A DNA stretch of 64,000 nt from Crocinitomix sp044361315 (GCA_044361315.1 JBIKJA010000013.1:68342-132341); one strand, 5' to 3'. Positions 15,974 to 25,119 are shown, numbered from the stretch's first letter. Translations and numbers: made by a program. The notes: generated by a model from the sequence alone, not told the origin.

Positions 15974-16357
15974 TCACATCGTATAAGCCAAATAACCACA
16001 AAGTACACTCGAAATCAATGTCAAAGGTGTAAAAATATTTCGTTCCCATTTATTCTTAGCCATTAAATTCCCAAACGTATTCAGTAAAAATAAAACCGCC
16101 ATCACCCATAAACTAATTATCAATGGCATCTCAGGAAACCCAGGAAATAAAAAGCCTCCTCGCACTACCCCAATCGCCAAAAACATCAAATTCGTTACGA
16201 TAGATACTGCCTCAAATCGATACATTTGTTGGTCATTTGTTAACCGCCCACCCCATACAATTTTGTATGGAATCACTTTAAACAGAATAAACAAATGAAA
16301 AATCACCGATAATCCGAGTAAGGTGAGTAAACTGTAAATTGAAACTATTTCCATCAC
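15974..16357 (-). CDS. Four-helix integral membrane protein, unknown function
   Basis: 127 residues with four hydrophobic segments: IYSLLTLLGLSVIFHLFILF, VSIVTNLMFLAIGVV, LIISLWVMAVLFLLNTFGNL and LTLISSVLCGYLAYTM. The loop KVIPYKIVWGGRLTNDQQMYRFE is conserved-looking. Small proteins of this shape are common in Flavobacteriales, but no function is known. ATGATG at the start leaves a one-codon uncertainty. Confidence 0.78.
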   Translation of the reverse strand: MMEIVSIYSLLTLLGLSVIFHLFILFKVIPYKIVWGGRLTNDQQMYRFEAVSIVTNLMFLAIGVVRGGFLFPGFPEMPLIISLWVMAVLFLLNTFGNLMAKNKWERNIFTPLTLISSVLCGYLAYTM

Positions 16358-16444
16358 TTATAAATTTGTACCTAAGTTAAAATAATTCTAGATTTTCTTC
16401 ATCAAAACGATCAACAATGTGAGTTCTATGGATAATTCTAAATT

Positions 16445-17023
16445 TTAATTCTGTCTAAAATAGTCTAATAATTTTTGAACACAGGCCACTTCAAAGCCAT
16501 AGGTTCCTGAAATCACTTTTGTTTCTTTCGAATTTTTCGAGATCCTTAAATATTCAGTACCACCATCAGCACAATCACCGCATCCTAGGTAATCATCAAA
16601 CAGCTTAAACTCCTTAAAATCAAAAGAATTTGTTAAACTATCATAAATTTTCTGATCCATCGGCTCATAAGTGCAAATCGTCAAATTGTCCTCCCGCTGA
16701 ACACTTGTGGTCAGGACACCAGCAGAAGTAAACTTAATTTTTCGCTCACAGAATCCTAAACACTCACCAAATGAATAGCCATATTCTATTTGAAATAAGT
16801 AAGTACATTCATTCACTTTTTGAATTTGATCTTTTTGCGCTGGATTATAATTTCTGTATGCTAAATCCGATAATGGCTCTGAACCATATCTATATTTGGA
16901 TTCACGTATAAACCTATTTTCTTGGTAAGGGGTATCTCTTGTCGGCGCATTATTTGCTGAATCTTTAACGCACGAACTTACCGAACTAGCAAATAAAAAA
17001 AAGACCATTACTACTTTACACAT
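16445..17023 (-). CDS. Hypothetical lipoprotein
   Basis: 192 residues from MCKVVMVFFLFASSVSSC (lipoprotein signal, Cys at 18). The longer upstream reading crosses a terminator at 17091-17124 and is rejected. The mature part has many cysteines: ECTYLFQIEYGYSFGECLGFCERK, CTYEPMD, and GCGDCADGGTEY near the C-terminus, suggesting disulfides or metal binding in the periplasm. It resembles small Bacteroidota lipoproteins with a YSFGECxGxC motif, but the function is unknown. Confidence 0.75.
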   Translation of the reverse strand: MCKVVMVFFLFASSVSSCVKDSANNAPTRDTPYQENRFIRESKYRYGSEPLSDLAYRNYNPAQKDQIQKVNECTYLFQIEYGYSFGECLGFCERKIKFTSAGVLTTSVQREDNLTICTYEPMDQKIYDSLTNSFDFKEFKLFDDYLGCGDCADGGTEYLRISKNSKETKVISGTYGFEVACVQKLLDYFRQN

Positions 17024-17090
17024 ATAAATGCGATGGTTAAAAAATGATAATATTGGGGCAAATTCCAACACTTCCAATTTTAAAATTACG

Positions 17091-17124
17091 AAAAAAAAAT
17101 TGGGGATCCAAAAAGCATCCCCAA
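17091..17124 (-). terminator. Terminator of the DUF4625 lipoprotein gene
   Basis: On the minus strand TTGGGGAT and ATCCCCAA pair around a short loop, and a run of nine T follows. It lies about 40 nt after the stop of the gene ending at 17164. Confidence 0.85.
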
Positions 17125-17163
17125 TTCGCCACATTAGAAAGTGGAATTAAATTTCAGAAAAAC

Positions 17164-17559
17164 CTAGGGTTTTACGTAAAAAGTAACGGTCTTGCTGTCT
17201 GAATTATCGCTATGGTCAGAAAAATCAATTTTCAAGGTTAATAGCGTTACGGATGTTATCCCTGTCGGTTCAAAATGCTCGTGAAAGGAATATGTACTTG
17301 CATCGATATGGGCAGATTTTGTAAAAATATTCGTTCCAGCATTCGTTACATTCACATCCACTTCGTGTAGTTCATCATTATCACTGAGTGAAAATTCAAT
17401 ATGAACAGCACCATCGGCTAAAGATAAGGTGTCATCCATCGCCGGTTCGCTAAATGTGATCACTGGTTTTTCAGTGTCAGCTTCTTCTTTATTACAAGAA
17501 ATTGTTATTCCAAGGGTAATTGTTGCAGCGATTGCCACAAATAAATTTCTATTTTGCAT
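17164..17559 (-). CDS. DUF4625 domain lipoprotein
   Basis: 131 residues. The lipoprotein signal MQNRNLFVAIAATITLGITISC is followed by NKEEADTEKPVITFSEPAMDDTL, the usual opening of the DUF4625 beta-sandwich. The rest has Ig-like strands (VHIEFSLSDNDELHEVDVNV). A His-rich stretch (FHEHFEP) may bind metal. It is expected to be anchored in the outer or inner membrane facing the periplasm; the role is unknown. A terminator follows. Confidence 0.82.
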   Translation of the reverse strand: MQNRNLFVAIAATITLGITISCNKEEADTEKPVITFSEPAMDDTLSLADGAVHIEFSLSDNDELHEVDVNVTNAGTNIFTKSAHIDASTYSFHEHFEPTGITSVTLLTLKIDFSDHSDNSDSKTVTFYVKP

Positions 17560-17654
17560 TTGGTTTATTTTTAATTAATATAAATTGTAAGTCATCCATT
17601 TAAGTTAAACAGATGATAAATTGACCTACCCACTGAGCAGTCAAACAGAAAAAT

Positions 17655-18014
17655 CTAGATCAATTGAGGGGGCTTAAAAACAAACAGCAAATGAGCTTGG
17701 GATTTAAAGTCCTGGTAGAAAAAATTCGGCTTTTGCCCGTCTTCTAATAATAAATTGGTTGAATAAATTTGTTTGGATAGACTAAAAGTATAAAGCACTT
17801 CTGTCTGTTTATTTTGTGGTATCGGACTCCTTTTTTGTTCTTCTTGGTCCACCTTTTTTAATTGTTTTTCAAGATGGCATTTTCCTTCGCAGGTGTTATT
17901 TTTAATTTCACGTTGCTCACAAAGTGTTTGCGCAATTCGTTCTTGGTTAATTTTAAATGAAATTAAAATCCAAACTTTGTTAAAAGGTTGCAACAAAATC
18001 AGTCCAACTAACAA
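17655..18014 (-). CDS. Small membrane protein with CxGKCHL motif, possibly metal-linked
   Basis: 119 residues. One N-terminal membrane segment (LVGLILLQPFNKVWILISF) precedes a basic/Cys segment NQERIAQTLCEQREIKNNTC and EGKCHLEKQLKK, then a hydrophilic tail. Proteins with the pattern N-Q-x-I-A-x-x-L-C ... C-x-G-K-C-H-L are a recurrent Bacteroidota family seen beside copper-related and barrel genes (from memory, not verified here). No ATG exists: TTG at 18014 is listed, but a CTG at 18035 overlapping the upstream stop (TTCTGA) would add LKKALVI and give a better membrane helix. Translational coupling to the upstream gene is likely. Confidence 0.7.
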   Translation of the reverse strand: MLVGLILLQPFNKVWILISFKINQERIAQTLCEQREIKNNTCEGKCHLEKQLKKVDQEEQKRSPIPQNKQTEVLYTFSLSKQIYSTNLLLEDGQKPNFFYQDFKSQAHLLFVFKPPQLI

Positions 18015-18031
18015 TATGACAAGTGCTTTTT

Positions 18032-18937
18032 TCAGAAATTATAAAGAAAGGTTGCTCCAAATTTTAATTTACTTTGTGTAATAGGACTATCTTGGTACAT
18101 CGGCAGTTGAAAATTGGCTGCAACCATTATTTTTTTAAAATAAAAGTCTAAACCGTAGGTCATAAAAACCGAAGCTCCCCCACTGTCTGCCACACGAAAT
18201 GAATTGTGGACATCACTTTGCGCATGGTCGATATTTATCCCAATACTAGGCAATAACGTATGTTCTTTAATTTTCGCCCAATAAAAAAAACTACTTGTTA
18301 AGGTAAACCGATCACCAAATTTAAAATCATTTGAATTTGTCGTGTTGATGCGATAAAACGCCGTGTTATTTAAGCCAATTTTATTCAAACGGAGGGTATA
18401 AATCGCATCTAAAATCAGGTCGAATGATCCAGTTCCAGTTTGAATATTTGGATTTAATACTTGATTTTGATCCAATCGCTTATATTTTCCAGTTGGCAAT
18501 TTTATTCCACCACCAGCTTGCAGGTTGTGTTTCCATTTGCTTTTTAAACTGTCTGCATTATTAAAAATACTGTAATTGGCAAAAGTGGAAATATCCCCAA
18601 TTCCATTAAATCGACTGAGAACATTGTTTTCTAATTGTTGATTCACATGCACGGGAGCTAAAACAAACAATTGAATCCGTTTTCCCACATGAAACCTTCC
18701 ACGCAGTTCATAGGTTTGAAATTTTTCAATTGAAACCGTTTTTTCATCAGTAATAAGCGAAACATGTTCCGAAGTGAAATCGCGGTAATAATAATGGAGT
18801 CCAACAAAATTTTTGTGAAATTGTGGCAGAATTCCCATAGATGTTCCCCCCATCGAACAGCCGCAAACATCACATGCTGAAAGCTTAACACTTGAAAATG
18901 TCACCAATAAAATCAACCAAATTTTGATCAGTTTCAT
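18032..18937 (-). CDS. Outer-membrane transporter-like protein with CDVCGCS N-terminus
   Basis: 301 residues. The signal MKLIKIWLILLVTFSSVKLSA is followed by CDVCGCSMGGTSMGILPQFHKN. The rest is a beta-barrel pattern of the MetA-like transporter type (FVGLHYYYRDFTSEHV, IQLFVLAPVHVNQQ, AGGGIKLPTGKY, and the end LKFGATFLYNF). The mature N-terminal Cys/Met cluster resembles a soft-metal site. Its stop overlaps the start region of the next gene, which also has a Cys motif. A role in copper or other metal handling is inference. Confidence 0.72.
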   Translation of the reverse strand: MKLIKIWLILLVTFSSVKLSACDVCGCSMGGTSMGILPQFHKNFVGLHYYYRDFTSEHVSLITDEKTVSIEKFQTYELRGRFHVGKRIQLFVLAPVHVNQQLENNVLSRFNGIGDISTFANYSIFNNADSLKSKWKHNLQAGGGIKLPTGKYKRLDQNQVLNPNIQTGTGSFDLILDAIYTLRLNKIGLNNTAFYRINTTNSNDFKFGDRFTLTSSFFYWAKIKEHTLLPSIGINIDHAQSDVHNSFRVADSGGASVFMTYGLDFYFKKIMVAANFQLPMYQDSPITQSKLKFGATFLYNF

Positions 18938-18943
18938 AACAAA

Positions 18944-20182
18944 TTAGTGCTGGATAATTAATTTAGTGAGGTTGGAAGTTTGATTCGTGGTAAATTCAAC
19001 AAAATAAACTCCTTCTGATAAATCTGAAAGATCAATTTTGTCGGATTTAAAGTCGGATAAAATTTTAACTGTTTGACCAATTTCATTGTAAATCTTCAAG
19101 TTACCAATTCCCAATTCACTTGAAATTCGAATCTCAAGGAGTGTATTTGCAGGATTTGGGAAAATAAGCACCTGGTTTTGTTCACTTATTTCTGTCAATT
19201 TAAGCGACAAAGGGATGTTCCATAAAACAAGATCACTTTTGGAATTTCCTGTAATAATTTTATCTCCATTTGGCGACCATGCAACAGTGTTTACTGCCCC
19301 ACTATCTAATACCCCAAAGGTGGTGATTAAATTGCCCGTTGTAAAATTCCAAATCTTGCACGTACTGTCTGCCGAAGCGGATACTATTTTACTTCCATCA
19401 GGCGAAAGATCCACAGAATTCACATCGCCTGTATGTCCAGTAATTGTTTTTATTTCAATTCCAGTTGTTAGATCCCATATTTTGATCGTATTATCTTTAG
19501 AGGAAGAAACAACATAAAGATTATCAGGAGATACCTTCACATTTGTAATATCACTGCTATGTCCCGAACATGTGTGCAACAAGCTTCCATCATTACTCCA
19601 AATCTTAACTTTATCGTCATTGCCACCTGTCACTAATTTGCTTCCATCGGGCGAATATGCAACGGTTGTTACCCAACTTGGATGTGCATCAATATCCTCC
19701 AACAGTTCACCACTTCCTATTTCATAAATTTTCATTTTACCGTTCGAGCATGCCACTGTCACCTCTTCGTTAGATGGAGAAATCACGACAGAAAAACCGT
19801 AAGAAGTTCCGGTAACAATTGTGTCAATAATTGTTGGTGTCAAACCTGTATTATCGAAGATGAAGATATTTCCAAACTCTTCAATCGCAGCAATATAATC
19901 AGTATTTGCACTAAACGAAACGCCCATGATACACATAAAGTCCTCCCCAACGGTATAATCCCATTCTAAATTAGCGGTGTTGACATCAAAAATGCGAATA
20001 GAAGCTGGGTGACAATTGGTTCCACTTAAAATTTTTTCGCCATCCGCTCTAAATACAACGCTGTTGATAGAATTAAAAATGGGATTCGCTTTTTCCGTCC
20101 AATCAATCGTTTGTGCATGAGACTGAATCGCACAAAAAAAACTTAAAAAGAGAAAGAATATATTGGAGCTATTTTTACTCAT
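18944..20182 (-). CDS. Secreted WD40-repeat protein with T9SS type A sorting domain
   Basis: 412 residues from the ATG at 20182 (MSKNSSNIFFLFLSFFCAIQSHAQ, signal peptide); the longer start is TTG and less likely. About six WD40 blades are readable, for example HPSWVTTVAYSPDGSKLVTG, HSSDITNVKVSPDNLYVVSS and HTGDVNSVDLSPDGSKIVSA, each ending in VKIW, IKIWDL or CKIWNF. The C-terminal sorting domain reads LIFPNPANTLLEIRI, then GVYFVEF and LTKLIIQH. It is expected to be exported by the T9SS as an extracellular beta-propeller, with an unknown binding partner. Confidence 0.9.
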   Translation of the reverse strand: MSKNSSNIFFLFLSFFCAIQSHAQTIDWTEKANPIFNSINSVVFRADGEKILSGTNCHPASIRIFDVNTANLEWDYTVGEDFMCIMGVSFSANTDYIAAIEEFGNIFIFDNTGLTPTIIDTIVTGTSYGFSVVISPSNEEVTVACSNGKMKIYEIGSGELLEDIDAHPSWVTTVAYSPDGSKLVTGGNDDKVKIWSNDGSLLHTCSGHSSDITNVKVSPDNLYVVSSSKDNTIKIWDLTTGIEIKTITGHTGDVNSVDLSPDGSKIVSASADSTCKIWNFTTGNLITTFGVLDSGAVNTVAWSPNGDKIITGNSKSDLVLWNIPLSLKLTEISEQNQVLIFPNPANTLLEIRISSELGIGNLKIYNEIGQTVKILSDFKSDKIDLSDLSEGVYFVEFTTNQTSNLTKLIIQH

Positions 20183-20245
20183 TTTTACCGCAAATTTAAT
20201 CGATTTTTTCAATTAAATGCAACATAGTTTCAATAATTTCCGAGT

Positions 20246-20926
20246 TCACTCAGCCACAATCATCCCTATCTTTATTCCAAAATTCCACCCACTCCAATTA
20301 AATGGTTGCGCCGATATTTGAGAATCGAAATTGCGCGATCCAAACCATTCTTTGTTGGGTACTTTTGCCAAGTAGCCTATCGAAGCACCAAGGTAAACTG
20401 CAAATTCATCAGTTATATTTATGTATGGAATTACTTTCAATCCCAAAGTAAATCCAAGATTTAATGAATTATTTTTTAGTTTTGAATTGGCTGTTATGTC
20501 TTTGATCTGAAAACTTGCATATTCTATAATTCCTGCAGGTTCTATTACTACACGGTTTAAAATCAATATTTTATACCCAAATCGAAGTCCTGCACGCAAT
20601 GCGTTAAACTTGTATTTATTAAAGTCAATGATCAACGAATTTCCTACTAGATCATGAACGCCAACACCCATAAATAGCCCTTTACCAAATTTGGATGAAA
20701 ACGTATTTTCGTATCCAATAAAGTGCAAATTTTCATCAAATTCGAGCGGTAATCCGTTCAGATTTGCGCTTAAATCGACCTTGTTTTGTGAATAATTGAA
20801 CGAATGATCAGAACTTGGTGCATCTTTCCAATCTACCACATCAATCGCCACATTCGTTGAATCTTGTCCATAATTTTGTTTTACGAAATTAATTGTAAAT
20901 AGAAGGAATAGGAAAAATCGAGCCAT
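20246..20926 (-). CDS. Outer-membrane beta-barrel-like protein, unknown function
   Basis: 226 residues. The signal MARFFLFLLFTINFVKQNYG is followed by alternating strands (LRAGLRFGYKILILNRVVI, SLNLGFTLGLKVIPYINI, FAVYLGASIGYLAK) and a C-terminal WSGWNFGIKIGMIVAE. No family is recognised. It lies upstream of and in line with the WD40 T9SS gene (63 nt between coding regions), so co-transcription is possible. Confidence 0.65.
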   Translation of the reverse strand: MARFFLFLLFTINFVKQNYGQDSTNVAIDVVDWKDAPSSDHSFNYSQNKVDLSANLNGLPLEFDENLHFIGYENTFSSKFGKGLFMGVGVHDLVGNSLIIDFNKYKFNALRAGLRFGYKILILNRVVIEPAGIIEYASFQIKDITANSKLKNNSLNLGFTLGLKVIPYINITDEFAVYLGASIGYLAKVPNKEWFGSRNFDSQISAQPFNWSGWNFGIKIGMIVAE

Positions 20927-20990
20927 ATCCTTAAAACAATTTATTGGGTGGGAAAGTTACAATGAAAAAGATAAAATCCAACTAGCATCC

Positions 20991-22070
20991 TCACAACACC
21001 ACCGATTTATTCCTCAAATAATGATCTAAAATCACCAAAGCAGCCATGGCATCCACAATTGGAACGGCACGAGGAACCACGCATGGGTCGTGTCTGCCTT
21101 CGCCTTTAAATTCGATGGTTTCGTTGTCTTTTGTTACGGTGTCTTGTTGCAGCATAATGGTTGCCACTGGTTTAAACGCCACATTAAAATAAATGTCCTC
21201 ACCATTTGAAATACCTCCTTGAATGCCTCCAGAAAAATTTGTTTTAGTTTGAATTTTTCCATCTACCAGTTCAAAGGCATCGTTATGTTCACTTCCTTTC
21301 ATTGGAATGGCATCAAAACCTGCCCCTAGTTCAAATCCTTTTACAGCATTGATACTAAACATGGCTTTTGCCAAATCGGCATTTAACCGATCAAAAACTG
21401 GCTCACCTAATCCAACAGGAACATTTTTTATAACACAGGTTATTTTGCCTCCAATGGTATCGCCTTCTTTTTTAATCCCGCGAATTTTCTCCATCATTCG
21501 GTCGGCTGTTTCGGGATCTGGACAACGTACGATATTGTTGTCAATTTGATTTAAATCGAGCGATGCGTAGGTTTTATCTAACTTAATCTCGCCAACTTGT
21601 GAAACAAAACTTTGGATTGTGATTCCTAACTTAGCTAAAATTTGCTGCGCAATTGCTCCAGCTACAACCCGACAAGCTGTTTCTCGTGCGCTGCTCCGTC
21701 CTCCTCCTTTTTCTTCGCGAATGCCGTATTTTTTTTCGTATGTATAATCGGCATGCGATGGGCGATATAATTCGGACAAATTAGCGTAATCTTTACTTTT
21801 TTGATCCGCATTTTTTAGCATAAAACTAATCGGTGTACCCAAGGTCATGTCTCCTTTTAATCCCGAGAGAAAAATGACTTGATCTTCTTCTTTTCGTTGG
21901 GTGGTAATGTCAGATTGCCCCGGTTTCCTTCGGTCTAATTCGTTTTTAATTTTTACCAAATCCAATTGAACATTCGCAGGACATCCATCAATTATTCCTC
22001 CAATAGCAGCGCCATGTGATTCGCCAAAAGTGACGAGTTTGAAAAGAGTACCAAAGGAATTTCCAGCCAT
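20991..22070 (-). CDS. aroC: Chorismate synthase
   Basis: 359 residues, full length. It makes chorismate from EPSP using reduced FMN and is the last shikimate-pathway enzyme. Signatures are NSFGTLFKLVTFGESHGAAIGGIIDGCP at the N-terminus, RPSHADYTYEKKYGIREEKGGGRSSARET (the second signature) and the C-terminal RHDPCVVPRAVPIVDAMAALV. It lies 12 nt after the phosphohexomutase on the same strand, so the two probably share a transcript. Confidence 0.98.
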   Translation of the reverse strand: MAGNSFGTLFKLVTFGESHGAAIGGIIDGCPANVQLDLVKIKNELDRRKPGQSDITTQRKEEDQVIFLSGLKGDMTLGTPISFMLKNADQKSKDYANLSELYRPSHADYTYEKKYGIREEKGGGRSSARETACRVVAGAIAQQILAKLGITIQSFVSQVGEIKLDKTYASLDLNQIDNNIVRCPDPETADRMMEKIRGIKKEGDTIGGKITCVIKNVPVGLGEPVFDRLNADLAKAMFSINAVKGFELGAGFDAIPMKGSEHNDAFELVDGKIQTKTNFSGGIQGGISNGEDIYFNVAFKPVATIMLQQDTVTKDNETIEFKGEGRHDPCVVPRAVPIVDAMAALVILDHYLRNKSVVL

Positions 22071-22082
22071 TATTTTTTTCGG

Positions 22083-23498
22083 TTATGCGCCAATTGTAAG
22101 TTTACACGATTCTAAAATTATTCGCACTTCTTCCAAAGTGGGTGCTTCGGCGTATGTTCGCAAAACAGGTTCGGTTCCTGATGCACGAATCATTAACCAG
22201 CGATTTTCATCAAAAAAGTATTTAAACCCATCCATTGTCTCCACTTTAACGACTTTATATCGGCCAAAAAGGTTAAACGTTTGTTGTTTACATTTTTCTA
22301 CAATTTGATTTTTAAGTGTTTCAGTAATGTGCAAATCACTTCGCTCAAAAGCAAATGGTCCGACAATTTCGTACACTTCTTGAATAAGCTCTTCCAAACT
22401 CTTACCCGTTTTCGCCATGAATTCCCAAATAGTTAAGCCCATCCAAATACCATCGCGCTCTGGAATATGCGTTTTTAAAGCAATTCCACCTGATTCTTCT
22501 CCTCCCAATAAAACATCTTGCGATTCATCAGCCATTAAGCCTGAAATGTATTTAAATCCAATCGGAACTTCCACATGCTCAAGTCCATAATGTTGACACA
22601 TTTTTTTGATTCGAGGCGTGCTGCTAAATCCGGTAACCACTTTTCCGCTTAACCCTTTGTATTTAACTAAATAATGAATGGTTAATAAGATAATGTGATG
22701 CGAATCAATGAATTCACCTGTCGAATTATACAAACCAATTCGATCAGCATCGCCATCGGTTGCTAAACCACAATGTAAATCATCATTATTTTTTAAAAGG
22801 GCCGAAAACTCCAGCAAATTCTTGTGAATAGGCTCTGGTGCTTGCCCGTAAAAGGACGGATTATATTCGCAATGTAAAAAATCGATGTCTGGCAATAAAC
22901 GTTTCATCACATTTTGCCCAGCGCCATACATCGCATCATACGCCCATCCAAAATTCGATTTTTTAATCAAATCCAAGTCAAACACACGTTCAACTTGATC
23001 GATATAAATTTGCTCAAAATCACGCAATTCAATCAAGCCTTCTTTTTTGGCTTTGTCGATTGAAATAATATCTAAATTTATTTCATTTTCATTTTGAATC
23101 ATCGATTCAATTTCATCTACCTCTTTCGGAGATAATGGTCCTCCAAACGAACCTTTTAATTTAAATCCATTATAATCAGGAGGATTGTGACTTGCCGTAA
23201 TTACCACACCTATTGACGCGCCTAAAACTCTTGTTGCCAGCGAAATCATTGGTGTTGACACAAAACCTTTTTCGGTAGTGTACACCTTAATTCCTTTTAA
23301 AATAAATATTTTGATAGCGGTTTCCACAAAAAGTGCTCCACCAAATCGACAATCATGTCCTATAACCACACTTGGTTTATCAAAATTTTGCAATAACCAT
23401 TCGGCGGTTGCTTTGCTCACCCGAGCCACGTTATCAACTGTATAATCCTTTGCAATTATTGCACGCCAACCATCCGTACCAAACTTAATCTTTCCCAT
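22083..23498 (-). CDS. Phosphoglucomutase/phosphomannomutase family protein
   Basis: 471 residues with the four-domain alpha-D-phosphohexomutase layout. It opens IKFGTDGWRAIIAKDYT. The catalytic phosphoserine is S103 in TASHNPPDYNG, the metal loop DGDADR is at 248-253, the sugar-binding loop GGEESGG follows, and the C-terminal phosphate loop is RASGTEPVLRTYAEA. It interconverts hexose 1- and 6-phosphates. Glucose versus mannose specificity cannot be assigned from the motifs. It is followed at 12 nt by aroC. Confidence 0.93.
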   Translation of the reverse strand: MGKIKFGTDGWRAIIAKDYTVDNVARVSKATAEWLLQNFDKPSVVIGHDCRFGGALFVETAIKIFILKGIKVYTTEKGFVSTPMISLATRVLGASIGVVITASHNPPDYNGFKLKGSFGGPLSPKEVDEIESMIQNENEINLDIISIDKAKKEGLIELRDFEQIYIDQVERVFDLDLIKKSNFGWAYDAMYGAGQNVMKRLLPDIDFLHCEYNPSFYGQAPEPIHKNLLEFSALLKNNDDLHCGLATDGDADRIGLYNSTGEFIDSHHIILLTIHYLVKYKGLSGKVVTGFSSTPRIKKMCQHYGLEHVEVPIGFKYISGLMADESQDVLLGGEESGGIALKTHIPERDGIWMGLTIWEFMAKTGKSLEELIQEVYEIVGPFAFERSDLHITETLKNQIVEKCKQQTFNLFGRYKVVKVETMDGFKYFFDENRWLMIRASGTEPVLRTYAEAPTLEEVRIILESCKLTIGA

Positions 23499-23521
23499 TT
23501 ATTTCAATCTTTACGAAAGAA

Positions 23522-23529
23522 CAAATATA
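23522..23529 (-). promoter_or_regulatory. -7 promoter box of the phosphohexomutase-aroC unit
   Basis: The minus strand reads TATATTTG (TAnnTTTG), 23 nt before the ATG at 23498. No convincing -33 TTG was found at 19-21 nt. Confidence 0.5.
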
Positions 23530-23673
23530 CGAATAGCGAACGCATCTACCTAGGAAAACAACCAATTTTACGCACGAATTATGCACATTTATAGACAAAA
23601 AAAAGAAAATTAACTGACCAGCCAATTTTGACTTAATGCCGTTTAACTGACAAGTTAGTTGAAATCAAAATGA

Positions 23674-24723
23674 TTAGAGCTTGCTCAAAAAATCGAGGGT
23701 ATCCGCGCCATCCGCATAATCAGTTAATGAAGGAGTTTGAGATTGCCCAAATGGAAGATGATTTTTACCGACAATTACCTGAATTCGTGCTTCGTGTTCT
23801 TTCACAAATACGCGAAATTCATTTAAAGATTCGTAGCGTTTGACATGCAACATTCCAAGGGGCGAGTTTAATTTTTCATCTTCTTTCACCAATAGAAATC
23901 CGTTGTCCAATAAATTCTCCAAATTTAATAAATAGACTGCTTTATTGTAGTCGTAGTTGTTAGCGTATTTATTGTGGTTAATAACTTCTTTGTACTCATA
24001 AAAAGCTTCGAATAAAAGGTTTATATCAAATTCGGTAGGTAGCCAGATTTGCGAAACATTTCGACATCCCAATCCAAAATAAGTAAATACATCACTTCCC
24101 AAGTTCACCAATTCTTCCTTTGTTTCTCGTCCAGTTAAAATAGCCACTGAAGTTCTGTTTTTACGAATTAAATGAGGATATTTTCCAAAATAGGTTTGAA
24201 AATAATTTGCCGAATTATCACTACCGGTAGCGATCACAGCATCAAAATTAGCCAATTTAAAATCCTTAATTTCCACCGATTCATAGATGGAAGGATCGAA
24301 AAGAGAAATAATTTTGATTATTGCTGGTAATAAATGTTTATCGTCAGAAGATAATTTAATTAGGGATTTGTGTCCACTTAAAAAAACGGTTAAAAAATCG
24401 TGAAAACCAACCAAGGGAATATTACCTGCCATAATTAAGGCAACCGTTTTGGTTGATTTTACTGGAAGAGGATATGCACCTAACCAGTCCAACAATTTTT
24501 CTTCATCTAACCAAGAGCTAATTCCTGCAAATGAACGTTTTACTGCTTGGGGGGTAAACCAACCATTGTAAATATGTACGGTATTTACCAACTCCACCAA
24601 ATCAAGATATTCTTGTTCGTTGATCCCAATTTTAGTACCAGGCCATTCTTCATCCTTTGAGATGGATTGAAGGATATTCCCCAAATTCGATAAAATTTTA
24701 ACTTTTTGGAACAAAATCATCAT
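23674..24723 (-). CDS. Acyl-CoA reductase (LuxC-like)
   Basis: About 349 residues from the ATG pair at 24723/24720. The fold is that of an aldehyde-dehydrogenase-like LuxC reductase. The cofactor-binding region reads KTVALIMAGNIPLVGFHDFL. VIATGSDNSANYFQTYFGK and the Cys region FTYFGLGCRNVSQIWLP follow; that Cys is the candidate acyl-thioester nucleophile. In Bacteroidota this gene is typically divergent from a 4Fe-4S ferredoxin, as here. Its physiological substrate is not established; reduction of an acyl-CoA to an aldehyde is the family reaction. Confidence 0.88.
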   Translation of the reverse strand: MMILFQKVKILSNLGNILQSISKDEEWPGTKIGINEQEYLDLVELVNTVHIYNGWFTPQAVKRSFAGISSWLDEEKLLDWLGAYPLPVKSTKTVALIMAGNIPLVGFHDFLTVFLSGHKSLIKLSSDDKHLLPAIIKIISLFDPSIYESVEIKDFKLANFDAVIATGSDNSANYFQTYFGKYPHLIRKNRTSVAILTGRETKEELVNLGSDVFTYFGLGCRNVSQIWLPTEFDINLLFEAFYEYKEVINHNKYANNYDYNKAVYLLNLENLLDNGFLLVKEDEKLNSPLGMLHVKRYESLNEFRVFVKEHEARIQVIVGKNHLPFGQSQTPSLTDYADGADTLDFLSKL

Positions 24724-24732
24724 GAGACAGTT

Positions 24733-24748
24733 TATATTTGCAAAGATA
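24733..24748. promoter_or_regulatory. Abutting divergent -7 boxes (ferredoxin / acyl-CoA reductase)
   Basis: TATATTTG on plus (24733-24740) touches CAAAGATA (24741-24748), which is TATCTTTG on minus. Both are perfect TAnnTTTG boxes. For the minus promoter a TTG lies 18 nt upstream, inside the ferredoxin start region. Polymerase could hardly occupy both promoters at once. Confidence 0.62.
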
Positions 24749-24768
24749 ATGAATGTAAACAAACGACA

Positions 24769-25119
24769 ATGGCAATTATAATAACCGATGAATGCATTAA
24801 TTGCGGGGCCTGCGAACCTGAATGTCCAAATAATGCAATTTACGAGGGGGGGGCTGAGTGGCGATACGCCGATGGAACATCGTTAACAGGTAAGGTAACT
24901 TTACCTTCAGGCGAAGTAGTGGATGCAAACCAAGATAACGAGCCAGTGGATATGGATGTTTATTACATTGTACCTAATAAATGTACAGAATGTGTAGGAT
25001 TTCATGATGAGCCTCAATGTGCAGCGGTTTGTCCAGTGGATTGTTGTGTGGATGATAAAGACGTTCGGGAATCAAAAGATGAGCTTTTGGCGAAGAAAGA
25101 TTTTATGCATTTAGACTAA
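24769..25119 (+). CDS. 4Fe-4S dicluster ferredoxin
   Basis: 116 residues from MAIIITDECINCGACEPECP; an upstream in-frame start lies before the promoter box and is rejected. Cluster ligands are CINCGACEPEC near the N-terminus and CTEC...CAAVCPVDCC later, giving two 4Fe-4S centres. An insert (GTSLTGKVTLPSGEVVDANQ) separates them. It is a soluble electron carrier. The divergent acyl-CoA reductase suggests that it could supply electrons to, or serve alongside, that enzyme. Confidence 0.95.
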   Translation: MAIIITDECINCGACEPECPNNAIYEGGAEWRYADGTSLTGKVTLPSGEVVDANQDNEPVDMDVYYIVPNKCTECVGFHDEPQCAAVCPVDCCVDDKDVRESKDELLAKKDFMHLD

